A stretch of 48,740 nt of DNA, from the NCBI GenBank assembly GCA_040882565.1, contig JBBEAZ010000001.1, forward strand, positions 1 through 48,740, given 5' to 3'. This DNA is from CF-162 sp040882565 (GTDB lineage Bacteria; Chloroflexota; Dehalococcoidia; SM23-28-2; RBG-16-64-32). Numbering within the stretch: position 1 is the first letter of the stretch; each line of letters opens with the position of its first letter. Shown here piece after piece: positions 1 to 7,484 of this stretch. The position numbers and the translations under genes were made by a program. Below the pieces are notes generated by a model that had not been told where the DNA came from, made no database searches, and saw nothing but the letters and a program-made list of their open reading frames with translations.

Positions 1-159
1 AGGACGCCGGTGAAGTGCATGGGCAGGGTGCCGCGATAGCGCCACAACGTGTAGCCGTGTGGCTACCGGATGTGACCAATTTGGTGTTGTCAGGATTGCC
101 GACTTGTGTCACTCTGTGCGCAACCGTGAGTGATCGCTCGTGGACTGCAGGGGGTTGAA

Positions 160-2823
160 GTGAAAGTTCGTTGGCTGCCGCTGCTCGTAATGTCGCTGCT
201 CATCGTCCTTGCCGCCGCTGAGTCGTCCCCGGCCGTGCCTGCCGCGGCCGAGGTGGACGGGTTGGACATCGCGTCTACATCGTCCGGCCCGGGCGACATC
301 ATGGAGGTGTTCTCGTTTACGGGCTCGGCCCAATCCTTCGTGGTGCCGGACGACATCAGCTGCATCGCGATCGACGCGGAAGGCGCGCAGGGCGGCGAAG
401 GCGCGAACCCTGACGGCGATCAAGCCGACGGCGGCCGCGGCGGCCGCGCCCAGGCGGAGATCGAGGTGACGCCCGGCGAGACTCTGATGGTCTACGTCGG
501 CGGCCAGGGGGGGACGCCGGCCGGTGGCTTCAACGGCGGCGGCGATGGCGGCGATTCCACCCAAGATGACGGTGGTGGCGGCGGCGGCGCGTCCGATGTC
601 CGCCGCGCACCCTACGGGCTGGCCGGCCGCCTGGTCGTCGGCGGTGGCGGCGGTGGTGGTGGCGGCGACAATGACCCCGGCACTGCAGTCTCCTCCCTTG
701 GCGGCGGCGGTGGTGGCCTCATGGGTGGCAACGGCGCCGCCAGCGCCTCAAGTAGCCCCAGTCCGGGGGGAGGCGGTGGCACGCAGACCGCGGGCGGCTC
801 TGCTCCAGCGGCGTTCGATCCGACGGCCATGCCCGGAGCTCTCGGCCAGGGTGGCACCGGTGGAGTCGGGCTGGAAAACGACGACGCAGGCGGCGGCGGT
901 GGCGGCGGCTACCATGGCGGCGGCGGCGGCGCCGGCGAAAACTTCGACGAAGAGAACAACGACGGCGCAGGCGGCGGTGGCGGCGGCTCCGGCTTCGGCC
1001 CCGAGGGGGTAACCTTCGAGTCTGGTGTTCGCGCCGGACAGGGGCGGGTGGAGATCAGCAACTGCGCCCCGCCTCCAGTCGTCTTCCTCCACGGATTTGC
1101 TGGTTCGACCATCAATTGCGGCGCCGAGAACCTGTGGCCGGGGCCGCCTCCTGATTTTGACCCCATGCAACTGGCCGCCGATGGAGTGTCTCCCGGGCCA
1201 GAAGCCTGCGCGGTGACCGTCGGCGGGCTTCTGGAGTCGGTGCAAGTCGCGGGCTACCCGGTATCGGACGTTTACGGAAGCACGGCGAATTTCTTGCGGA
1301 CCACGTTCGAGGACAAGGCCCACTTTTTCGCGTGGGACTGGCGAAAAAGCCCGGAGGGTTCGATAGCACTGCTGGACGACTTCATCGAAGATGTCCTGGC
1401 TCAACACGATGATGACCAGGTTGTGCTTATGGCACACTCGTACGGAGGACTCCTCGCCCGCGCCTATCTTGAGAGCCCGGCGAGGGCAGACAAGGTCGCC
1501 CGAGTAGTCACGATCGGGACGCCAGCGTGGGGCGCACCCAAGGCGCTGTTCCCGCTCTTCGCCGGGATCGAGACGCCGGACTTCAGCGAGCTTGACCTGA
1601 TCATTACCGACAACATGGAGTTCAAGAACTGGGCGAGGAACCTGGCAGGAAACTACTTCCTCTATCCCAGCGCCTCGTACGGCGAGTGGCTCACCGTCGA
1701 TAACGTAGCCCTGGGTCAGTCGCAGGTCATCGACTATGTGAGTGAGTTGGGCGGGAATCGTGATCTGCTCACTGCGGCGTTTACGGCGCACTCGAACATC
1801 CTGGATGGCACACCCCCGGCCACGATCCCGTTCGAAATCGTCGTGGGGCGGGGACTCCCGACGATCGCCGGTGTACGGATACAGGACAACGGTTTCGTGA
1901 TCGTCGAGTACGCTAACGGCGACGGCACTGTTCCGGCCGTGAGCGCGGCGCGTGGAGTGGCAGGACCCGGGAACCCGAACGCAGCGAGGACACACTACGC
2001 CTGTGGCGTGAGTCACGTGCCACTGCCCGGCGACGACCAGGTCACGAGCGGGATCGAGGAGTTTTTGAGGTCAGGCGCGGCGATCGAGGGGCTGGCACAG
2101 TCACCCTGCCCCGCCAGCGGGCTGCAGTTCAGGATCTTCGAGCTGGAGGCTTTGCCAGCCGGCGCGCAGGCCGGCGTCGAATCGACTGAGGCGATTACGC
2201 CCGAGGAAGCGGATTTCGCAGGCGAGGTCGACTACCTTGACCTGCCCAACGAGAAGTTCATCGTCACGGGCGACAGCTTTCCAGATATGGTTCTCCCCCC
2301 CGCCGCGTACCTGGAGATTACGAAACTCGGCGACGAGGGGGAGAAGGGCGAGAAACGACTGTACGGCCCGCTGAGCGGCGAGATTACAGTCTCCCCGGGC
2401 GGCGATTGGCCGGTGGTCCTCCAGGACGGTGTGCCGGTAGAGCCGAACCAGGGCGAAGAACGCACCTGGGGCGACAACAACTGCTCCGGCAACGCCGACC
2501 CCGTCGACGCGCTGTTGGCGCTGCGTTTCGACGCGGGGCTGCCCACGAACACGGGCGCCTGCCCGGCGATGGGGGTCGTGGTCGAGGTGCTGGGCGCTTC
2601 GCCGCACCCCTGGGGCGACATCGACTGCACCGGCGACGTCGGGCCGGTGGACGGCCTCAAGTTGCTGCGGTTCGACAGCGGGCTGAGCGTCTCGCAAGAG
2701 CCGGACTGCCCGGTAGTCGGCGGGGGCGTGGTCGTGGCGGGCGAGGCGCTCGCCGCTAGGTCGGCAGCTCGTCCAGCATCTGGAAGGTGGCTGCGTCCTT
2801 GGGCACCCATTCATGCCAGGTGA
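160..2823 (+). CDS. Secreted LCAT-like alpha/beta hydrolase with glycine-rich domain and C-terminal dockerin-like module
   Basis: The GTG at 160 is preferred over the in-frame GTG at 130 because AGGGGG lies 5 nt upstream and the protein then opens directly with a signal peptide (VKVRWLPLLVMSLLIVLAAA). Residues about 40-295 form a very glycine-rich region with runs of up to nine Gly, resembling the glycine-rich domain of ALK/LTK receptors. Residues about 303-640 look like a lipase or lecithin:cholesterol acyltransferase fold: VVFLHGF at the oxyanion hole, FAWDWR, nucleophile Ser427 in AHSYGG, and plausible Asp588 (GDGTVP) and His619 (SHVP). The end carries two dockerin-type calcium loops (GDNNCSGN... 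and GDIDCTGD...), each with a Cys. A phospholipase or acyltransferase acting outside the cell is inferred; the substrate is unknown. The last 68 nt overlap the convergent regulator gene, so the tail after the dockerin is probably a recent read-through. Confidence 0.8.
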   Translation: MKVRWLPLLVMSLLIVLAAAESSPAVPAAAEVDGLDIASTSSGPGDIMEVFSFTGSAQSFVVPDDISCIAIDAEGAQGGEGANPDGDQADGGRGGRAQAEIEVTPGETLMVYVGGQGGTPAGGFNGGGDGGDSTQDDGGGGGGASDVRRAPYGLAGRLVVGGGGGGGGGDNDPGTAVSSLGGGGGGLMGGNGAASASSSPSPGGGGGTQTAGGSAPAAFDPTAMPGALGQGGTGGVGLENDDAGGGGGGGYHGGGGGAGENFDEENNDGAGGGGGGSGFGPEGVTFESGVRAGQGRVEISNCAPPPVVFLHGFAGSTINCGAENLWPGPPPDFDPMQLAADGVSPGPEACAVTVGGLLESVQVAGYPVSDVYGSTANFLRTTFEDKAHFFAWDWRKSPEGSIALLDDFIEDVLAQHDDDQVVLMAHSYGGLLARAYLESPARADKVARVVTIGTPAWGAPKALFPLFAGIETPDFSELDLIITDNMEFKNWARNLAGNYFLYPSASYGEWLTVDNVALGQSQVIDYVSELGGNRDLLTAAFTAHSNILDGTPPATIPFEIVVGRGLPTIAGVRIQDNGFVIVEYANGDGTVPAVSAARGVAGPGNPNAARTHYACGVSHVPLPGDDQVTSGIEEFLRSGAAIEGLAQSPCPASGLQFRIFELEALPAGAQAGVESTEAITPEEADFAGEVDYLDLPNEKFIVTGDSFPDMVLPPAAYLEITKLGDEGEKGEKRLYGPLSGEITVSPGGDWPVVLQDGVPVEPNQGEERTWGDNNCSGNADPVDALLALRFDAGLPTNTGACPAMGVVVEVLGASPHPWGDIDCTGDVGPVDGLKLLRFDSGLSVSQEPDCPVVGGGVVVAGEALAARSAARPASGRWLRPWAPIHAR

Positions 2824-3583
2824 GCTCGTTCCAGAGGTCGGCGATCGAGGCGGTGGCGCGGAAGCGCATGATACCGCCGCTCGGGTGGTGGATATGCACG
2901 CGGTAGACGTGCCGCGCGCGATGCGAGATCGCGGGCGCCTCGCTCCAGAGACGTAACACTCGCGCGACGAGATCGCGGTTGCCGGCGAGGAACATCTCGA
3001 CGCGGCCCTGGAGCCAGGGCGACGGGTTGCCGAGGGACTCCTGCCAGCGCGGGTCGCCCTTCACAGTGCCGATCATGAACGTCACCACCTCGTCGAGGTT
3101 GGCGAAGAGGTCGGTGAAGCGCGGGTTGCTGAGTTGGGAGACGAGATTGCGTTCGCCGTGGGCGAGGAGGTCCTGATCAGGGTTGGCGCGGAGGATGCGC
3201 GCCATCGCCGCGTTGGAGTAGGGCACGTCGATCGCCTGGTTCGCGACAAACGCGGGCCAGGGACAGCGGTCGACCTCGGCCTGCAGGTCGACGTTCTCCG
3301 GGCGAAAACGCTCGTGCAGGATGGCGTACCAATCGTCGGGATGGCCGACGCCGAGGCGAATCGGATTGGCCTCTTCCCGCGTGAGGCCGAGCGCGTCGAT
3401 GATGGCCGTTAGCGTCGATTCTTTGGGGCGGCGCTGGCCCCACTCGAAGGCTTTGACGGCGTGCTCCGACACGCCTGAGCGAACAGCGAGCGCAACACGC
3501 GACAGCCCAACGCGCTCGCGGTGTCCGCGCAGCGCCGCCGACCAATCGGGTACGGTTCCGAGCCGATCTGACTTCCGAGGCAT
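2756..3583 (-). CDS. XRE-family regulator with MmyB-like ligand-binding domain
   Basis: A 275-aa protein starting with MPRKSDRLG; longer upstream starts would run across the intergenic region and into the divergent gene. Residues about 15-70 form an XRE-type helix-turn-helix (LSRVALAVRSGVSEHAVKAFEWGQ). Residues about 85-275 match the PAS-like MmyB/MLTR ligand-binding domain common in actinobacterial and Chloroflexota regulators (WYAILHERFRPENVD..., followed by ...HPSGGIMRFRATASIAD). Such regulators usually control a neighbouring oxidoreductase or transporter and sense a small ligand; here it is divergent from the beta-propeller protein gene with a promoter region of under 100 nt, so that gene or itself is the likely target. 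The 3' end overlaps the end of the lipase-like gene by 68 nt in convergent orientation. Confidence 0.85.
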   Translation of the reverse strand: MPRKSDRLGTVPDWSAALRGHRERVGLSRVALAVRSGVSEHAVKAFEWGQRRPKESTLTAIIDALGLTREEANPIRLGVGHPDDWYAILHERFRPENVDLQAEVDRCPWPAFVANQAIDVPYSNAAMARILRANPDQDLLAHGERNLVSQLSNPRFTDLFANLDEVVTFMIGTVKGDPRWQESLGNPSPWLQGRVEMFLAGNRDLVARVLRLWSEAPAISHRARHVYRVHIHHPSGGIMRFRATASIADLWNELTWHEWVPKDAATFQMLDELPT

Positions 3584-3671
3584 CGTTGGAGACCAATTGT
3601 ACCTGACGCGCCTGTTGTAGGGCGTCTGCAACGGGGGTTGAATGGAGATAATCGGGTGCATGGAGGGTGCG

Positions 3672-6600
3672 ATGCATCGTGTTTGTTTGCTATTGATCCT
3701 CGCGATCGCCGTTGCGGCGGGGATGCTTGCCGCGGCGCGCGCGCCGGGCAACACAGAGGCGACCTTTCCGGGAGGGAACGGGAAGATCGCGTTCTCGAGA
3801 GCGACCGGAACTGGGATTAACACAGACGTCGATATCTACCTCGCGAACGCTAACGGCTCTTCGGCGGAGCAGCTGACCAGCGGGCCAACGCTGGACTACT
3901 CCCCCAACTGGTCGCCCGACGGCCGACAGATAGCGTTCAGGCGCGTGACCGGTTTTGGAGGGCCAAATATCGATGCGCAGATTTACGTGATGAACGCCGA
4001 CGGCTCGAATCAGGTGAAGATCACCGAAGGTGCTGGCCAGCCACAGAACCCCAAATGGTCGCCAGACGGGACACGGATTGCGTTCATGTCCGACCAGGGG
4101 CTTGGCATCATGGACAGCGACGGGTCAAATCGAGCGCTTTTGGCGGCGGGGGCGATCAGCGGCACAGCCTCCTGGCCGGCGTGGTCGCCGGACGGGACCA
4201 GGATTGCCGTTTACGAAAACCATCCCACAGTCGGTGGTGGTGTTTTCGCCGTCAACGTGGATGGATCAGGCGAACAGTTTCTATTTTCTGTCGGCGTCCC
4301 GGGGTCTCTCGACTGGTCACCAGACGGCGAGAAGCTGACGTTCACAGCAAATGGCGGCTCGGCACTGCATGTTTTTGTCGCGAACGCGGACGGCAGTGGC
4401 GGCATCACTGATTTGGGTCTGGTGGCCGCACAGTCAAGCTGGTCGCCCGATGGCGAGAAGATTGTCTTCGCACAATACATCCACCAACCCACCGGAAGCG
4501 TCTTCGCGGGCATCACCGTTGCGAGCGCAAGTGGGGGCGGGCAGATGAACCTGTCATCTGGAGACGACCAGATGCCGGACTGGCAGCCGGTCCCCGGTGA
4601 ATGCAAGGGCGCCCCCGCAGCGCCGGCTGCCATGCCTACGGCCGCGCCGACACCAACGCCTGTCGACGACGATCGGGACGGCGACAATCTACCCAACGAC
4701 ATCGAAGCCGACATTGGCACCAACCCCGACTGCCAGGACACGGACGGCGACGGTCTCCTCGATCCGTGGGAGGTGGACCCGGCGACCGAGGGTGCGGGCT
4801 TCGATCTGGACGAGGACGGCACCCCGGACGTGGACCGCGACGAGGTGTTCGGACCGTACGCAGGCGAGTGTGGCGCGGAAACCACGGGGTTTCGACGAGA
4901 GCCAAACGGACAGTTCTGCGCCCTCAACCACGAGCCGGACCCGTTACACAAGGACACCTACCTGGAGATTGACTGGCAGGACTGCTGGCTTGGTGACTGC
5001 CCGGAACTGCTCGGGTTCAAATATCTCGATCCGAGCCATCACGCGCCGGACCGGCTCGGTATGGTTGATGCGATTAACGTGTTCAACAGTGCCCCCGTTG
5101 AGAACCCGGATGAGAACGACGGCGTGAACCTGAATTTCCTGGTGGATGAGTCATTGCTGCATACGGTCAACTGCGATCAGCATGATGCGGCGCAGCGCGC
5201 CGCCCATTTCGGGACTGTGGAACAACGCGGGGACGCTGACGTCATCCAGGCGAAGGCGCTGGCGGTTCGCTACGGCTGGTCCGGCCATTCGAGCGTCAAA
5301 GACGACGGGCCAAACGCCTGCCCGCTACCGGCGTTCTGGGAGCTCATCACGAGCGGGTTGGGTGCTTGCTGCCTGCCGGAATACGACATCTCGCCGGCGG
5401 GTTGGGCCGACCCGCGTGGCCGCGACGTAATCATTTCGCTGGCCGTTACGTGGGTGTGCCAGCTGTTTTCGTTGGATGGCGGAGGCACCCTCCCACCCTG
5501 TTTCCGCGAGGAGCCCCCGGCACCCGCACCGGGGTCCTCGACTGGAATTGCCCTACCGATCCCGGGTCTCTTTCCCGCACTGGTGGAAAACCCGGGCGGA
5601 GCCCCGCGTCCGGTGCCCCTGCCGATGCACATGATGCTCGGTGTGCCGCAGTCACAGGGCGTTCGGGTGCTCTGGGGCAAGACGCTGATGAACTTGCTCG
5701 GTTGGTCCCTCGGCGTTCCGCAAGCGTCAATCCTCGACGATCCTTCAGCGCCCAACCCGCTCGACTTGGTGGGCTACAGCGACTGGAGTGGCTTGCAGTA
5801 CGCGCCACCGAACCCCGAGACAGAGGCTCTCGCGCAGCCGTCCGGCGCGGCCGAGTTCGAACCGACCTTCCCGGATTTGTCGCTGGCCGAGCAGGACATG
5901 GACGGCGACGGCATACCAGAGGGCGTTGACAACTGTCCCGGCCTCTCGAACGATCAGGCCGACTTCGATCAAGACGGCGCCGGTGACCCATGCGACAACG
6001 ACGATGACGGCGATGGGCTCGAGGACACCGGCGAAGGAAACCCACTCGACACCGACAACGACGGGGCGCCGAACGGCTCGGACTCCGACGATGATGGCGA
6101 TGGAGTCGATGACGATTCCGACACTTGCGTACTGGCGCCGAACGCGGACCAGTTGAACTCAGACAGCGACGCGCCGGGGGACGCTTGTGACCTCGACGAC
6201 GACGCCGACGGCCTGCCGGATATCCTCGAGACAGAGGTCGGATCCGATCCTGCGGTCGCCGGGAGCCTTCCGGAGTTCCTCGGCAATGAGGACAGTTGCT
6301 CCGACGGCGAGGACAACGACGGCGACGGGCATGCCGACGGCGCCGACAGCGGCTGCGTCGACCCCGACGGAGACACCGTGCCGAACCTCCTCGACAACTG
6401 CCCGGGCGTGGCGAGCGTGAATGTGTTCGACTCCGATGATGACGGCGTCGGGAACCCGTGCGAACCCGCCGGAACAGAACGCACCTGGGGCGACAACAAT
6501 TGCTCCGGCGAGGCCGACCCGGTGGACGCGCTGCTGGCGCTGCGCTTCGACGCGGGGCTGCCCACGAACACGGGCGCCTGTCCGGCGATGGGTGTGGTCG

Positions 6601-6827
6601 TCGAGGTGCAGGGCGCCTCGCCGCACCCCTGGGGCGACATCGACTGCACGGGCGACGTCGGGCCGATAGACGGCCTGAAGCTATTGCGCTTCGATAGCGG
6701 GCTGAGCGTCTCCCAGGAACCGGACTGCCCGCTGGTCGGCGGCGGCGTCGTGGTGGCGGCAGGCGGCGCGGCGGTACCGCAGGGCGCACAGCGGTGGCGG
6801 CACCCCTGGGTCAAGGCTCAGCCCTGA
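3672..6827 (+). CDS. Secreted PD40 beta-propeller / calcium-repeat protein with degenerate metallopeptidase-like domain and dockerin-like module
   Basis: The ATG at 3672 follows GGAGGG by about 5 nt and gives a clean signal peptide (MHRVCLLLILAIAVAAG); in-frame ATGs at 3642 and 3660 are possible but add an acidic N-terminus. Residues about 35-310 hold at least five PD40/TolB-type propeller blades with the WSPDG signature. After a Pro/Thr linker come Asp-rich thrombospondin type 3-like calcium repeats. Residues about 420-720 resemble large secreted metallopeptidase-like domains (DTYLEIDW..., NPDENDGVNLNFLVD). The expected HExxHxxGxxH is instead NLLGWSLGVPQ at 674-684, so catalysis is unlikely. 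More calcium repeats (DxDxDGxxD) follow, then a double dockerin-like module nearly identical to the one in the lipase-like gene. It probably acts as an extracellular calcium-stabilised binding protein; the ligand is unknown. Confidence 0.8.
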   Translation: MHRVCLLLILAIAVAAGMLAAARAPGNTEATFPGGNGKIAFSRATGTGINTDVDIYLANANGSSAEQLTSGPTLDYSPNWSPDGRQIAFRRVTGFGGPNIDAQIYVMNADGSNQVKITEGAGQPQNPKWSPDGTRIAFMSDQGLGIMDSDGSNRALLAAGAISGTASWPAWSPDGTRIAVYENHPTVGGGVFAVNVDGSGEQFLFSVGVPGSLDWSPDGEKLTFTANGGSALHVFVANADGSGGITDLGLVAAQSSWSPDGEKIVFAQYIHQPTGSVFAGITVASASGGGQMNLSSGDDQMPDWQPVPGECKGAPAAPAAMPTAAPTPTPVDDDRDGDNLPNDIEADIGTNPDCQDTDGDGLLDPWEVDPATEGAGFDLDEDGTPDVDRDEVFGPYAGECGAETTGFRREPNGQFCALNHEPDPLHKDTYLEIDWQDCWLGDCPELLGFKYLDPSHHAPDRLGMVDAINVFNSAPVENPDENDGVNLNFLVDESLLHTVNCDQHDAAQRAAHFGTVEQRGDADVIQAKALAVRYGWSGHSSVKDDGPNACPLPAFWELITSGLGACCLPEYDISPAGWADPRGRDVIISLAVTWVCQLFSLDGGGTLPPCFREEPPAPAPGSSTGIALPIPGLFPALVENPGGAPRPVPLPMHMMLGVPQSQGVRVLWGKTLMNLLGWSLGVPQASILDDPSAPNPLDLVGYSDWSGLQYAPPNPETEALAQPSGAAEFEPTFPDLSLAEQDMDGDGIPEGVDNCPGLSNDQADFDQDGAGDPCDNDDDGDGLEDTGEGNPLDTDNDGAPNGSDSDDDGDGVDDDSDTCVLAPNADQLNSDSDAPGDACDLDDDADGLPDILETEVGSDPAVAGSLPEFLGNEDSCSDGEDNDGDGHADGADSGCVDPDGDTVPNLLDNCPGVASVNVFDSDDDGVGNPCEPAGTERTWGDNNCSGEADPVDALLALRFDAGLPTNTGACPAMGVVVEVQGASPHPWGDIDCTGDVGPIDGLKLLRFDSGLSVSQEPDCPLVGGGVVVAAGGAAVPQGAQRWRHPWVKAQP

Positions 6828-6834
6828 CCCAGGG
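6804..6834. terminator. Hairpin between convergent genes
   Basis: A perfect 10-bp inverted repeat, CCCTGGGTCA and TGACCCAGGG with an 11-nt loop, spans the stop codon of the propeller protein gene and lies 20 nt from the end of the convergent cupredoxin gene. There is no clear T-run on either side, so it is a hairpin-only, possibly bidirectional terminator. Confidence 0.5.
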
Positions 6835-6854
6835 ATAGTCTGCGCTGGTGAGCG

Positions 6855-7277
6855 CTATTCGGGGGTCAGGCTGCCGGTCATCTCGCTCTGGTGGAAGCGG
6901 CAGTAGAACTCGGTTGCTTCGACGGGGAATGTGACCTCGATGGTCACTGACTCGCCGCCGGGGATCTCCTCGTCGATGCTGAGTGAGTCGACGGTGAAGG
7001 TGTGGGCGGTGTTGCCGGAGTTGGTGACCGTGAGCTCGTAGGGATCGCCCGCGACCGCGGTGAGGTCGGTCGGCGTGAAGGCGAAGTCGCTGGCCTGGAG
7101 GGCCAGTGGCTCCAGTTCGTCGCCGCCGTCAGGTGCGTCGGTCCCCGTCTCGCCGGCCGGGGCGGTCGTGGAGGCGGCGTCGTCGCCGCTGGTGTCGTCG
7201 TCGTCATCATCGCCGCAGGCCACGGCTGCGGTTAGGCCGGCGGTGAGCAGGGCGATTGCCAGGAGTTTCCAGAGCAT
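6855..7277 (-). CDS. Cupredoxin-like copper-binding lipoprotein
   Basis: A 140-aa protein starting with MLWKLLAIALL; GGAGG lies about 10 nt before the ATG. It has a lipoprotein signal peptide with lipobox AVAC (Cys21), then an Asp/Thr-rich linker to about residue 55. The rest is a cupredoxin fold with a likely type 1 copper site: His92 (NTAHTF), Cys126, His129 and Met133 (FYCRFHQSEMTG). This C-x2-H-x3-M spacing is that of plastocyanin-like domains. It is probably an electron carrier or copper-binding protein anchored on the outer face of the membrane. It converges on the propeller gene and is divergent from purA; nothing nearby shows its redox partner. Confidence 0.85.
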   Translation of the reverse strand: MLWKLLAIALLTAGLTAAVACGDDDDDDTSGDDAASTTAPAGETGTDAPDGGDELEPLALQASDFAFTPTDLTAVAGDPYELTVTNSGNTAHTFTVDSLSIDEEIPGGESVTIEVTFPVEATEFYCRFHQSEMTGSLTPE

Positions 7278-7387
7278 GTGTGGGGTGCCTCCTTGCTTGG
7301 TGTATCGGGGGTTCGTTTGCGGATACGTCCCGCGGGCGTCATGTGGTTCTATTCCACCACCCGTGGGAACAAGGTTCCAGTAGGCGT

Positions 7388-7415
7388 GTTCCATGTTCCC
7401 AGTTCCCTGTTCCAT
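7388..7415. repeat. Four tandem heptamers GTTCCNN upstream of purA
   Basis: GTTCCAT, GTTCCCA, GTTCCCT and GTTCCAT follow one another directly, and TAGGCGT flanks them on both sides (7381-7387 and 7415-7421). A GGAACAAGGTTCC palindrome lies just before (7367-7379). The block ends 11 nt before TATACT (7426-7431), a good -10 element for purA, so the repeats occupy the -35 and upstream region. Confidence 0.6.
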
Positions 7416-7459
7416 AGGCGTAGCGTATACTGCCTGCGGACTCGCAGCCGAAAGGAGAA

Positions 7460-7478
7460 GGGGCCGCATGCCGGCCCC
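7460..7478 (+). promoter_or_regulatory. Hairpin between the SD and the start codon of purA
   Basis: GGGGCCG and CGGCCCC form a perfect 7-bp stem with loop CATGC. The only good SD (GGAGAA, 7454-7459) lies 25 nt before the purA ATG at 7485. When the hairpin is folded the SD would be about 6-8 nt from the ATG. The loop holds an out-of-frame ATG (7468) that would open a 12-codon reading frame ending just inside purA. Confidence 0.45.
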
Positions 7479-7484
7479 GGTTCT

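Noticed and set aside
1..60. Minus-strand stretch reading GYTLWRYRGTLPMHFTGV
   Set aside because: It looks protein-like and could be the first codons of a gene leaving the window, but there is a stop just upstream, no clear SD or start, and too little sequence to judge.
540..990. Repeated GGC/GGT codons as a microsatellite or CRISPR-like array
   Set aside because: No fixed unit or spacers; the period-3 pattern is the coding of a glycine-rich domain in a single intact frame.
5446..6789. A 447-codon minus-strand frame opposite the propeller protein gene
   Set aside because: Arg/Pro/Ser-rich shadow caused by GC-rich Asp codons; no SD or domain.
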